Source: Halichondria panicea (taxonomy: Eukaryota; Porifera; Demospongiae; Suberitida; Halichondriidae). Taken from it: a stretch of 64,000 nucleotides of DNA. A program made the position numbers and the translations under genes. The first letter of the stretch is position 1; each line of letters opens with the position of its first letter. Shown in pieces: positions 34,330 through 47,271 of the stretch. The notes under the pieces were generated by a model that ran no database searches, was not told where the DNA came from, and was given only the letters and a program-made list of their open reading frames with translations. Location: NCBI RefSeq assembly GCF_963675165.1, contig NC_087393.1, positions 4,035,502 through 4,099,501 of the forward strand, written 5' to 3'.

Positions 34330-34962
34330 GGCTATAATTAGTCTCGAATACCCGCCTCAACCTAAAAGCTTGAGTCTGGTCAAACTCACATTGTGGTTTG
34401 GTTCAAGTGTGTCCAGGAATTTCTTGGACATTTAATTGGCCACAAGTGGGTGTGGAACATGAATAAAATTATAGTCTACATGAATATCATTATAGCTAAC
34501 CGCCACGGCAGCATGGATTGTTACTAGTAGAAAGAATTAGTCCCTGACAGAAGGCGACGTAGGAAAATTCATGGAGAGAGTTGTAAGGATGTGATACTAG
34601 AACTCTCCAGACTAGCAACAGGACCTTTGGAACACCTTGTCGAAATTAACAGCCTAAATGCTCATTTATGTGAATGTGACCGTCGACCATGGTTTCATGG
34701 CCCTCTAGCTCTGTGCAATGATGGCTTCAAGCTCAGTGTTTTTCTCGTAGGCTTTCAACTCCTAGCCTTAATTGATACACTGTCTGATATAGCCCTCTGT
34801 GTATGTTCTGTCCCTAACATGCGGTGGCTTGTGGCTTTATCACTATGCTTGTGGGCGTGTAGCCCACTTGACTTTGCTGACTGTGCAGAACAAAGTTCAT
34901 ATGTGAGTTGGACCAGACTCAAGCTTTTAGGTTGAGGCGGGTATTCGAGACTAGGCTATAAT
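34330..34962. mobile_element. MITE-like element with 9-bp target duplication GGCTATAAT
   Basis: The element spans 34,339-34,953 (615 bp). Ends are inverted copies of about 50 bp starting TAGTCTCGAATACCCGCC, nearly identical. The direct repeat GGCTATAAT flanks it at 34,330-34,338 and 34,954-34,962. A 114-codon open frame inside (34,591-34,935) runs into the right TIR, is hydrophobic in its middle and has no known domain. Confidence 0.9.
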
Positions 34963-35574
34963 CGGGTCACGTTGAGATTTTGGCGAAGAAAAAGAAAAAA
35001 AAAAAAATGGACAACGTAGGACTCAGTGGAACTAGTGGCTCTGGTTGCTGCAGACCGTAACGGTTTGACTTCAAAGTTGGAGGACGCGTTAGCCACTGTA
35101 CTGAGGACACTTCAGCTCCATTCTACAGCTCAGAAGGCCTTCAAGCGTTCTGCTCATAAGCTAGACAATGCTTCTTAAATTGACGATTCGTGACATTTCG
35201 ATCATTACCTAGATCTATTCTTTTCTGCAGTCTGAACATGAAACCAAATATCAGTGCTTGTGCTGAGATTACTTTTCTTAGTAAGTCTGTTATATACCAC
35301 GTACAGTACAACATAGTAAAGTGCCTCTCCAGTAGATTAAAAATTGTACAAATCGCACAATTTATATATACCACGCACAATAAATAGACAAGTCATAGTA
35401 AAGTGCTTGCAGTAGATTGCTCTCTATATAATATAAAATTGTGCTTGGTACCTTCCATGGTTCCCATTATACCTCAGACCGATTTTTGTTTAGTGTGAAA
35501 AATCTGTCTGGGGACGAGGCTATATGTTGCCATGTGCTCCTGTCTGATATATAGATGTCTCATAACTCATATTA

Positions 35575-35784
35575 ATGAACTTGAATTTACCTCCTATTAT
35601 CGTGATATCCAGTATTTCTCTTAATATGATTCTTTACAATTGTGTAGCAAACGTGATTACCCAACAAGTTTGCCTGGTTTTCATGCTCCGTGTGCATTTA
35701 TTGTTAGTATGCAGAGATATAGAATCTAATCCTGGACCAACCAGGTATCCATGCAAATTATGCAAACTACTACTTCCCTCCTGA
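35575..35784 (+). pseudogene. 2A-like motif with PHD-finger start, non-LTR element remnant
   Basis: After a hydrophobic stretch the frame reads LLLVCRDIESNPGP, a 2A-like ribosome-skipping motif (D-I-E-x-N-P-G-P), then TRYPCKLCK, the start of a PHD finger, and stops. This order (hydrophobic segment, 2A, YPC-x2-C PHD start) is known at the beginning of the main ORF of several invertebrate non-LTR retrotransposons. Endonuclease and RT do not follow, so it is a fragment. Confidence 0.6.
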
Positions 35785-35929
35785 AAGCTAAACCGTTCGA
35801 TATTACATACAATCAATACCATGTAGCTACAGGTGTCTCTTGGCGACGTTGACACCAGGATCAAGCTAACATTTAGCAATTCCTTTTCCCATGTGCTGTT
35901 TCAACAATTATTACTCAAAAGCCTTACCT

Positions 35930-37260
35930 ATGAATTAGCCTCGATCCCAAGACAATTAAAAAGGCCTTGGATTCGAGGCTAATAGTGCGTAGCGAGGTTG
36001 CACTCCAGTGTATCCCTAGTTTAGTATAGGCGCGTTTTTGGCATGCGGCTAATAATCGAGGTCAGTATACTACATGTACAAGTGTTAGTGTATTTGGCCT
36101 GGATGTCATCATAATTATGACCGCAGCAATGACATCAATGCACTGAAGTTATATAGTGATTCACGGTTGGTTTTTCATCTTTCAACAGCCTTACTGTTGA
36201 TCCAATGTCAAAAATTTTATGATTTGCTGAAAGAGACCTTTCAAATAATTGTTTTGTTAGGGCCCTAATTTGTCATTTTTGGCCGGCCATGGGTAAGGAG
36301 CCTAGGCCATATGCATTGCCATATGCATTGCATTGCCAAGGGGTTGAGTTCAGGACACATGCACTGGTTATGTGCATACGTATGCACTATTGTCATGTCA
36401 CCTGTTGTATATACACTAGCTGTAGCTTGACTTTGTTTTGGTTTTGTAAGACTACACAATTGTTTCTCACGACAGCCCGTTTTAATTTGTTTTGTTACCC
36501 TGCATGATGACCATACAGTGGAACCCCTCTATAACGGACACCTTTTGGGAACAATGTTTTGGCCTTTATACAGAGGTGGCCTTTGTTGAGAGGATGTTTT
36601 GTACACAAACTGTCCATTTGGGACCTGGGTGCCTGGCCGTTATAATTATAGCAACTGGCCTTTATTTGGAAGTTGTTATTAATATATATAGGGCTATAAT
36701 TATAATGATCTCATAATTATGTACGCTTGGAAGGAAGAGCGAAACAAATAGAAGAAAATAGGAAGAGCGAGACTACCTATACTATAGGTAGTCTCGCTCT
36801 TCCTATTTTCTTCTATAGGCTATAGCGACAGAATAATGGAGATTAGACAAAAATTTAGGCAAATGTGAATGGTCATGTGACTGAGTGAGTGTGTGATTGT
36901 TTTCCCTCCTAGGAATGTGAACTTTTGTCGTGTCACAGTATAAATGATAGCACCGGTACCGCGGGTGCTGATGCTTTGGTGCATGGGGGTGTCGAAGCTA
37001 TACATAACGTAAAGTTACAAGCAATAGCTTTTATACACATGATGAACATTTTTGATTAATTTTGCTGCATGCCAGGCAGAATCCAGAGTCATCAAAGTGT
37101 GCATGGGTAATGATCGACCATGATATAGTGTACGCACTGGCGTGAAAACCTCAAATCGTTTTTACAGTGTATAGAGTAATAATTTATTATTGTTGAATGC
37201 ATCCAGGCCGATTAAAATACGTATTTTAATCGGTCTGGATTCGAGGCTAAACTGCATTTT
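35930..37260. other. Repeat-rich spacer with solo transposon ends
   Basis: Short palindromic pieces carry the TAGCCTCGATCC type end of the RecQ-bearing transposon: 35,938-35,986 (ends TAGCCTCGATCCCAAG and CTTGGATTCGAGGCTA) and 37,205-37,256 (CAGGCCGATTAAAATACG and its inverse). A copy of the 5.4 kb dispersed repeat lies at 36,150-36,290 and a copy of the CAGTGGAACC repeat at 36,520-36,680. No gene is seen. Confidence 0.5.
36750..36814. repeat. Perfect 65-bp palindrome
   Basis: Two 32-base arms are perfect inverse copies around a single central C at 36,782. The arm includes GAAGAGCGAGACTACCTATA. A diverged extra arm copy (GGAAGAGCGAAACAAATAG) lies just left at 36,732. Confidence 0.9.
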
Positions 37261-37435
37261 ATATAGTTATATAGGATGGTACAGTTTAGCCTCGAAGGGG
37301 GGAGACTGAGGGTATATATACCGTGGGAGATTTCTCAATGTCAGATTCATGCAGTGTTGCATGCTCTCATATGCATGTAAACAATTATAATTAGCAATTT
37401 AATTTATTGAGAATCTATAATTATTATATAGTATG

Positions 37436-37466
37436 TACTGAATCAGGTATGATACCTGATTCAGTA
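37436..37466. repeat. Perfect 31-bp palindrome
   Basis: Two 15-base arms, TACTGAATCAGGTAT and its inverse, around a single G. Confidence 0.85.
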
Positions 37467-37602
37467 TCATAATGGTAATCATGCTCTATATAATTATGTG
37501 TTAATAATGCTTGCACGTAGCTATATACACATGGCATGCACACTGAGAATTAAAGAGATCCTATATATAAATAAAAACAAAGCGGTTGGCCAGTCTGCCC
37601 GA

Positions 37603-40600
37603 TCAAATTTGAAATGAACGAGTTGAATGTTTTTGACTTTTAAATAAATACACCAGTTTCCAAAAGCCGATTCTAATCCAGTTGTTGACCTTTAATTTGT
37701 TCTTGTTGTATAGATTTATTAATATCCCCAGTAGCACGATCAGACCAGCCCAAATATATCTGCGGGGGAGGAGAGGATGGAAACGTGTGAATACCATAAT
37801 CATTGCTAGCTAAATTATACACCGGCACAAACACGAGGGCGAGGCGAGTCGCCTGTATATCACATGAAACACAAAGATTCTTACACTATAATTATGTGTT
37901 TTATATAACGACGACCCCTTACCATAGTATGCCTCGAGGCCAAATAAATAAGACAACATGGAAGGGACTGTATGACTTTTAATACACGCTTATAAATTCG
38001 ACAACGAGATAAACCTACATACACCCTCAAAAAAATTTTTTTAAACATCTACTGTACATCTACATTAGTACAACCAGTAGGTTGTACATAGGATTGACAG
38101 TGCAGTTGTGTGTGTTTTCAATTATTGCACAAATTTTGACTCGTGTGTGTATATACATGTAGCAATGGATTATTTCAGTAGATACTATGAAATACGTACA
38201 TGTAGCTCACGTAAATTATAAGGCAAGACACAGAACTCACTGTGTTGTGAAGGGTTTAGTGAAGAGCATAAACGAGAGTACCATGGTGACAGCCTTTCGA
38301 AATGTGGTCACTGGGAGAGGAGGGGATATGAATTATGTCCGATATCTACATTGTAGCATAGTGATCAAGGGAAAAAACTGATTTGTGGTTTTATATAGTA
38401 GCTAGTGTTACTATGTACATGTACATGCCAAATTTTGCAAGGATTTTGCAGTGCTCTGTACACTAAAACAGTATCCAAAAAGGTACGCAATGCTAACAGA
38501 CCTGTGACAGCCAGCAGTGCTCCAAAGGATCGAACCAGGACTAGCACGAAGTTGATACCCAAATATCCAGTCAGGGAGAACACAAAGGCCATCAGGTATA
38601 TCTCAGGATGCTAGAGAGAGGAAATTGAGAATTACAGACTGTTTATTTTAACGATACTAAGAGGAACACACTGCCAATAGCATTGACTCAACAATAATTA
38701 TTATTTGGCCAAAACAAAGAAAGCATGATGCAAAAATAAATGCTGAGTTAACGAGTGATGCAAGCCTCTCGGCTTTAAGTATTAGAGGGTTATAAGATGT
38801 ATATAAAATAATGGTATGTTATAATTATTATGCCTCGAGGGATACGGTAAAACTGACTGTGCATGTGTGTCTGTGTGTCTGTTCCAGCTGTAATTGCTCA
38901 ACGGTTGCAATGCGACGAAAACTAACAGCTTCTATAGGCTTCTAGCCATGTTCTCTTGGATTTTATTCATGGATTTGCAAAGTAAACTTTCTTTCGAGTT
39001 ATGGCTAGTTTGACTCACAGTGAAGGCTGCGCGTCTCTTCAGAATCTTTCATAGCATCATCTGTTCGCACACATTTTCTATGAGTTAGCCTTGCACTAAT
39101 TAGCGCTAGCTGTTTGTTAGCTACAAGAGTCAGCATACATGTACACTTCATTGGAGATCCACCCCTTTAATTACTTATTCATTGCATTAAAACTTCTACA
39201 TTGTAGATCTGATTCTTCTATATCCTTCTATATCCTTGAAGATTATTCATCAAGCCATCAGATAGACTTCTGTTTCCATTAAAATGGTTGTGTGGCTCAT
39301 TGTCAACAGTTGCATAGTAACATAACATTATATACAAGCAACATCTTCTATAACACTCTAATACTTTTTGAGCGAAAGCAAAACACGGCGAGAGGCATTA
39401 GCACAGCGCAGCTTGCAACACTCATTGTTGTTTGCATAACAATGAACCCACACATTAAAAGAAGAGCTTAATGAAAGTCTATAACCTCGCTAATCCGAAT
39501 AGAGCCGGACCAGACCCCATCCGAAATTAATGGATGTCAATAAATGATTGAATATCGTTAACAAAGACTTTTGTACATGTATTATGATATTACTGTGGCC
39601 AGAAGGGAAGCTGCTAGCTAGAATAGTCTTTCATCTCAACTTTCTCTCCAATACAGTGAGTCTTGTGAGCTCTCTCTTCGTTTTCTTTGCAGTGGCCATT
39701 GTTTTGGGCAGGTATTGAGCAGTTTATTAATATTGTTGCTGATTCAGCAAAGCAAGTTAGATTGCGCATGCGCAGTAGTCTATTCTACTGACAGCCCCTT
39801 CTTTTTTCAGTTTGCCATTTTTTCCGGATTTGCGAGGTTCGGACTAAAGAGGTCTAAAGGGATTAGCAAGGTTCAACTGTATCTGGAATACAGACACAGA
39901 TAGCTTTACCGTATCCCTCGTGCGGCTAAGCCTTGAGGCATAATGAAACATACACACGATTTAAATCAGGTCGCTTCAAATGACCTTTACATAATTATAG
40001 GTATGCCACTGGTTAATTGCCTGCATGAGATAGAAGCCTCATGAAGTGCATCCTATAGTATTTGATGCCACACGTACACACAACAGTACCTCAAAGCAGT
40101 ATGTGAATGCAGCTTGTAGAGAGCCAGTGAGTGTGACAGCCACTAGAAGGTACCAGAATCCAATAAAGTAGGAGAAGAGGACCATCTCAACATTAGAGGC
40201 CGAGTATTGTTTGAGAGCCTTTTCCTGGACATTTCCAATGACTGCATCAGCACACAGAGCCAAGGAGATGAGCAACAGACCTAAAGAGGGGAAAAGGTAT
40301 ATAGATGCGCAAATCTACCAAACAAAAAAACAGGTTTGACCATTACAACTAACAGAAACGGCAGACGAGTGTACAAATACACGAACAGCCACGAGTGTAA
40401 GTATGCATCCGGAGGAGGTACGACACTCGTACCTCAATTAAGCTTGGTCACATGCAACATTCAACAGTAAAGTAATTGTTGCACGTGACCAAATACCTCA
40501 ATTTTAGCCTATTAAGGTACGAACGTCATACATGTACCTCCTCTGGTATGTATCACTCTATTACATGTGACCTGTCTTGTTGAACTCTGGTTGCACTGTG

Positions 40601-42574
40601 CTGTCAGCCAGGGTGAACATGATGAGCCCAGCACTCATACACAACAGGGCTATGCCGTCCACCAAAGTGTATTTCTTCCCTGTAAAAACATGCACACATG
40701 GATATTAAAGACTCCAGGATACAGAATCGAAAAAAGAACAATTAATCTTGAAAAGGACAACAGTAAAGCAATAAGTATAGCTCTATTGAACGACACATAG
40801 AATCTTTGGCACATACACTATATAGCAAAGCAATATAGCTACGTTGAACAACACATAGAATCTTTTGCACATGTACATGTATAGCCCCCCACCCCCTCAC
40901 CTTGAATGATCATGCCTCCCAGCATGACTGGGATGAGCTTACAGGACTTGAAGATGACCTGAGTGGGATAGTTCAGATAGCTGAGGGATGAGTTGGAGAG
41001 GCCCATGGTCGATACCGTCAGGAAGCTAATAAGAGCGTACATTCGAAGGGGAATCCTACCGTAGGGGAGGAGGAAGGGAAAGAGTTACCAGTTACCATTT
41101 TTCACTACCACGTACTGCAGGAACATACAGAGCTAGGGAAAAATACTGACCAAATTTAAATACTTATCATGCAATATAGCTCTTCATAATTTATAGAGCA
41201 CCAATCTTGTGCTATCGTACCTTCTTCTTCCTTCATTTCTCAATTTCCTCTCGGAAAATCCGAAGGCAGAGTAACAGGCAAACTGCACCAACGTCAGATA
41301 CCAGCCAAACGGCTTGAAGCCCTCCACTGAGAATATCCATTCCTACAGGGGGTATATGCAGCTATGGTAGTTACATGTATACATAATTAGAAATTAGAAT
41401 ACTTATGAGTTAAAAATGCATGTACCTGGCATATAAGACATGTATAATTATAGAAAGTGCCACTATAATTATATTAAGAACTAAGAATTACAATGTTTTA
41501 GCTACATATACGTATTAATTTCATGATTGGAATTGTGGCAGATTGTGGAGGAAGTACACTAACTGGACAAAATATTGAGAACTGCATGAGCAGTTATGTC
41601 CCGAAACGAGAAAACTACAGACTTCAGTATTCCTCGTGGAGAAAGTACCTAAGATAACATGATTATTGCGGGTATTAATGTCTCTAAAATCGCAAAAATT
41701 GTACTTGCGGATAATTAGAAACTCGTGAAACATTAATTTCACAACTTCAATACCAGCAAAGAAAAATCTATCTGTGAAATGTCACCTTAAGGTAATGTAA
41801 CAGTGTTATGCATAGGAAAAGGAATGTTCACTGTAACATACATTGAGAGGTGACACAGATTATGAAAGTATTTGGTGATAATCTCTCACTCAACTCACCT
41901 GTGTGTAGCCGTACAACAAGTAGAAAAACATGACACCCAGAACACAGGTTACAAACTGGACTGGTCTGCTCAGCTTGTGAAGAGGTATACACAACACAAA
42001 CAACTCAGTCACAGTCTCTTTCTCCGCTACTGTTTCAGCAGGAGATGGTTCATTGTATTTCAAGTGTACAGTGGTATTATGGAGTGGTAAAACGCTCTCT
42101 TCTTGAAAACGATATTTTGAAGCGTAGGCCATTTTTTTCTTCTTTTGTTGTATCTGTGACAACGGTTGTGACGATTTTTTGTGGAGGGTGTGAGGGGGTG
42201 GAGGCTGTGACAAGACGGTGTGAGGGTGTGAATAATGCGATAGCTGGGTGTGAGGGGGTGGAAGTTGTGACACTGTAACTGGGAGGAGAAGATCAATGGG
42301 ACCAGGTAGTGACCAGGATGAACTCTCTACACAATTGAATGAAGGTGAAAATTTGAGCTTTATAAATATTAATATGTTTACCAGTTTCTCCGTCATGAGA
42401 CAACTTTCTTGAAGAGTTACTGAAGATTGTGGCAGGCAACCTGTGGAGTGTGTGGTGGCGAGCACTGTGCTTGGACCAAGACTTGTGTGTGATTGTAGTG
42501 AAGATGGATTTCTTTCTGTTTTTCTTCTTTTTCCTGGTGATTTTTGATCCTGTTTTCTTTGGTGTAGTGGTCAT
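37603..42574 (-). CDS. SLC35B3: PAPS transporter 2 (SLC35B3)
   Basis: Golgi membrane antiporter that moves the sulfate donor PAPS from cytosol to Golgi lumen for glycan sulfation. Nine exons join in phase: 42,574-42,382, 42,326-41,899, 41,342-41,221, 41,055-40,901, 40,679-40,572, 40,280-40,090, 38,610-38,502, 38,310-38,241, 37,759-37,603. The protein (510 residues) matches animal SLC35B3 throughout, e.g. VSTMGLSNSSLSYLNYPTQV, CKLIPVMLGGMIIQG, ISLALCADAVIGNVQEKAL and FSLTGYLGINFVL, with about ten membrane segments. The N-terminus is some 100 residues longer than usual, with a Lys/Arg-rich start and repeats of PPPHT that come from a minisatellite at 42,170-42,270. An internal ATG after a KKKK run in exon 2 would give about 385 residues, close to the usual length. 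The gene is head to head with the FAM167-like gene. Confidence 0.92.
38828..39943. mobile_element. TIR transposon in SLC35B3 intron 6
   Basis: Inverted ends start TTATGCCTCGAGG and TTATGCCTCAAGG, followed by GAGGGATACGGTAAA; the left copy lacks 12 bases (the GCGTAGCCGCAC part) present in the right end and in the copy at 22,360. The element is 1.1 kb. No transposase frame is recognised. A clear target duplication was not found. Confidence 0.75.
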
Positions 42575-42880
42575 AGCACATAGAGACTGTAGTCTAATAC
42601 TATTGCGGCCTTGGGACAGCTACTGCACGTACTGTTAGTGTACTGCATCTACAGGTGACTATATTTTGCTCAAAAGCATAGACAAGCCTCGAGGCTAGGC
42701 CAGCATGCAGGAAAGAAAGGCTTTAGCGGGCGGCGACATAACAAGAACGCGACATACATTCGAGGCTAACCCCACTGTCTTTAGTGGGCGTGACGACACC
42801 ATTGTCCCCATTGATAAACGTTTTGGAGAATCGCCCTCAAGACTTCAGTTACTCTCAGACTTTCCAGAAGTAAGCATATC
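42575..42880. promoter_or_regulatory. Probable bidirectional promoter, SLC35B3/FAM167-like
   Basis: The start codons of two divergent genes are 306 bases apart. The interval has an open plus-strand frame (42,705-42,959) in another frame than the FAM167-like exon, so the exact start is unsure. No TATA box stands out. Confidence 0.4.
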
Positions 42881-45800
42881 ATGTCTCTATTATCTAGTGA
42901 GAAAGTCAGGACTGAGGCAGGCAGCCTTGACGGCGAGGACAGTGGTCATGACTCCGTAGATGCACTGGATGATAGGGAGAGAATCAACCACCTCGAGACC
43001 GCCGTGGCCTGGATCAGAGGAGAAGTGGTGAGTGGATCGAGCATAGATAGCTGCAGCAGTTAATAAATCGCAGGTTGAATTTTGGTAGGATATGAGTTAA
43101 TGGTGTTTAATAAACAACAGTTTAAGTCTTATATTTGTCAAAACAAATTGGCCGTTGACAACTTGTGCTGCAGGTTTGGCTCAGTTTTGTTTGTAGTATA
43201 CTATACTGTAGCTATTATTATAGCTATGTCCACATACTGTACTGTAGGAAGGGTGAATCATAATAATTATGCTACAGTGGCGTAGGAAACAATTTCTAAA
43301 TGGGGGGCTCCAGTTTTTTGAATGGAAAAAGTACGGCTATCTACAGCTACATAGTGCAGCTTGATAAGTCATCTCTACTTAATATAGCCTAGAAAGATGG
43401 GGGGTCCAGCCCCTGGAGCCCCCCTTCCTACGCCACTATGCTAGGAAGGTAGAAATGTAAACAATGAACAACTACACTTGTTTTGAAAGTTCAGCTAATG
43501 TCGTTACTAAACAACAAAGCTTTTAGTGCAGTACTAGCTTGTAGAAACACAACAACCCTTTGCAGTAATGTATCTAACAATGCTACAACCAACAGCTAGT
43601 ACGTGTTGTATTGTATGCTTAGGTTTGTTGAAACATATATTATAGCTAGCCTAAACACCGTCACTAAACATTGCCGAGTGGGTGTGATGTGTACACTAGT
43701 ACATTATTGTCCTATTAGCAACAATTAAGACTGTAGACTCGACTTTTTGCACGCCGGAATAGCTACCTGCTTTGAACAATCATCACAATAGGTGATTAGG
43801 TGTAAAGTCGAGGACAACAATTCCACGTATTTTTATAGTGCTTGTGAATCTGTTTGTATCACTGAGCTAGTATAGTGCAAAGAGCCTATCCATTGGGCTC
43901 GTCATTGGATGCATTATAGCTCAAAAATTTGTAAACTAGCCTTTAAATTTCCCCATGCATCAGAAATTCACATAGCTGTTTGGTAGCTTAATGAGGCCTA
44001 CTAGTGATACGTGCACTGTCCATAAAGCGTGTAGTGGCTCAGTACAGTCAGTGATACTGTGTTGTGTGTAAACACACAACTCATTTGGCATGCTGATCAC
44101 ATTCCAGTTATTCCTCTCAATGACGTCACCCCTAGGCCTGCTGAACTGTAAACAAAGTTCTAGCTCTAAGATTCCTATCTTTTACTGTGGAATCCATATC
44201 CGAAACAACCTGGCCCCTAAAAATAAGCCAAAATCCAGAGCTTGATTTTCCAGACCCTGCCATTGCATTCTTCCAAGTGTTTAAGATTTAATTGTGTATT
44301 TGTAGACACCAGTAGACAGGACTGCTAGATCTATCCTATAGTTAGTGGCTCTCATTGTGTGTGTGTGTGTGCGTGCGTGCGTGCGTGTGTGTGCGTGCGT
44401 GTGTGTGTGGGTGTGTGTGTGTGTGACTGCATGCTGTCCCCAACTGCTTTGTATACTAAACAATAGTCTTTGTATTTGGGTGTGCATTGCTAAAACGGTA
44501 TCTATAGGTGAGATGTGCTGTGTCTGTGACTATAGACGGGATACATAGCATGCTTTTTATACCTTGAGTTCTGGAAAATGGTTAGACACAATTATATTTC
44601 TCTCGCCAACAGTCTCTTAAGTGCATCCGAGTAAAAGTGCATCCAGTAAAAGCAATTCTCATGAATTATAGAGCATACATGGGTTGGCTCAGGAAGTAAA
44701 CACACATGCTTTCAATAGCTATTGTCCTTGAGGAAGAGCCTCCATTCAAGATCCCCCATAAATAGCTCTGTGTTGCATACTAGGTGGATCACAAGAGCTC
44801 AGCTCACCATATTGGTGTCCCTCTTTTAAGTTGTTTGATGTGGGGTGTTGGCAGATAATGAAAGACCCTAATGACCTTAGCACCACTCACTCTACTGAAT
44901 ATATTGCAATATCCAAGCACTATACTTTAATTCCTATGTGAGATTTCTGTAAATAAGAGGGAAAAAGCCTGCATCAAATGAATGTGTCCTAGATACATAG
45001 ATACATAGATATGTCAATACAATCAGAGGAAACTAAATGTTCCATTTCTGCACTGCCCCCTCCTCTCAATAAGCTCATTTTTAATCAAAATAATAGTAAT
45101 TGGTTTCAATCAAACAATAGATTGACCTCTATAGTGTACTAGTGTACTGTACGTATCCTGTTTGCATGTTCTTGAGCTGACTCAGTTGAGATATTATGTT
45201 GCTCGTGTGCTTGTATATTCTCACAGCTCGTTATGACGGTAACCGGGTACAGTGAAATCTGTTCGTTACAGTCACCCTTGGGCAAATGTAATGTGGAGGT
45301 GGCCTCCATGCTAACACAGACTAATACACATGCTATGGAGGCTTTGGGGCCGATTATCTAGTTACTTGCATGGCTGTACATTATAAAAGGTGACCTACCT
45401 GCTGTAGAGTGCCCACTATAGTTACTGTACATAGCTCTGTGGGAATACGCGGTTAAGGACAAATTAACTGGATATAGAATTCATGACAAGAGCATTTGCT
45501 AGTATGCATACAAATTCCTTGCCCATTTGTGTGGGTACTGTTTTGGGGCAATCTAGTAATGGATCATGGTATGCATGAGCCTTGAGAGGTTTCAATGTTT
45601 TATCGACACAATTTAACACATACAGCTTATAGCTATGTAGATCGATACATGCATAATACAGAAACACAATGTGATACTTACATGGTAATTATTCTCACTT
45701 TAACATATCCAACTTGTTATGTATAGCAATTAAGTATATCTAAAGTACTACTGATTTGTATCATTTGTGTAATAGCTTTAGGTAAAGCAAATGAACCAAA

Positions 45801-47233
45801 TGGTGATTACGAAAGAAAAACTGACATTGTGGCTGTAACTATGTACGTGCATGTGAACTTTCTGTCATGGTTCATGTAACAAGAATGGGGTGGACTATGT
45901 TAGCAATGTGGCAAGTCACCATAAACTGATCAGAGGTGCATATGTGACTACTCAACCCTCCAAATATGCAGACACAGGCATCATTGTGGAGTTAGTCGTG
46001 TCCTAAGGCCAAAGATATCTGAACGTTATAACCTCAGGGTTTCATCTTTCGCGGGGGGGCATGGGTGAACCACCCTGCCCCCGAATAATGACATCATCAC
46101 ATTAGTACTACATGCATGACATCATCACATTGGTTAATGTCAACTACATAAGTTAACTGATGATGTATTAGATCTAGCATGTAATAGGGTGTGTGGTCAG
46201 CAAAAATGGGCGCGGCCAAACAATTTGCCAAACCTTCCCCTCCAAACTTTTCATCCTAGATGAACCTATATGTACTTAGCGAGCAAGACGTTTTTAATTT
46301 TTTGTTTGTAGTTACGGTCATAGTAGGGTGCATGTATACATGTGTGGAGCTCATGCAGTGTGTTGATATCACATCAATGTAACCTCTGTGTGGAGCTCAT
46401 GCAGTGTGTTGATATCACATCAATGTAACCTCTGTGTGGAGTTCATGCAGTGTGTTGATATTACATCAATGTAACCTCTGAATGCATGTGTTAGTACTGA
46501 CCATACTATACGTTTATATTCAGTAAAGCGCTAGGTCAGGGTTTTGGTATACCCGTATCCTTGGCATTGAATTGTCCTTCCTGTTTACTATTTATTAATT
46601 ATAGTCCATTCTCGGCTAAATTACCATTTCCTGAATCACATGATACGTCCAATGCATCCATGCATAGCAAATATTCGCTCTACAGCTGTCACAGTAAACT
46701 GTTGATATTAATTTGATTAGTTGATCCTAGCAACTGTATGCACTATTTAGTTACTATAGGGGCTATTTTAGTGTAGCTTGAATTCCGTTGGAGGTACTTT
46801 GAGATATTGTTTCGTTTCTATGAAACTGATACAGACATGGGCTTAGGGGCAGGGGTGGTGAGCGGTTGGTTTAGGTGCAGTGAGGTACATGGTCTGGTAA
46901 ATTGTTGGAATTCTTGGCACAACATGATTCTGCTTAAGCAATGCAGTAAACGTTATTCATGAAGTCAAGTAGACATTCCTCAGTTAAACCATCCGGAAAG
47001 GTCGTGGGATTCCACTGTGTTGTTTATACGCCCTAGTAGAATGATTATGGTAGCCGAATGTTGGTCCATTGGTTAGTTATGATTAACATGTAGAGATATT
47101 TGTACACACATTAAGTAAAGGTTAGTAGCTATAGACCCAGGACATTTTAGGCTAACTTGAAACCAAATATACATGTAGTACGTAGCTACCAATGCCTAGA
47201 AGGTTGTTTATGTGCAAGCATACACTCATCTCC

Positions 47234-47271
<38 letters not shown>

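Noticed and set aside
42060-42296. Second minus-strand frame in SLC35B3 exon 2
   Set aside because: It is a shadow; the frame that continues into exon 3 with conserved SLC35B3 sequence is the other one.
42872-42899. 28-bp intron between an upstream frame and the FAM167-like exon
   Set aside because: GT and AG are present but 28 bp is too short for a normal spliceosomal intron; a start at ATG 42,881 is simpler.
46341-46478. Three spaced repeats as a CRISPR array
   Set aside because: The 46-bp units follow each other without spacers and the setting is a eukaryotic intron.
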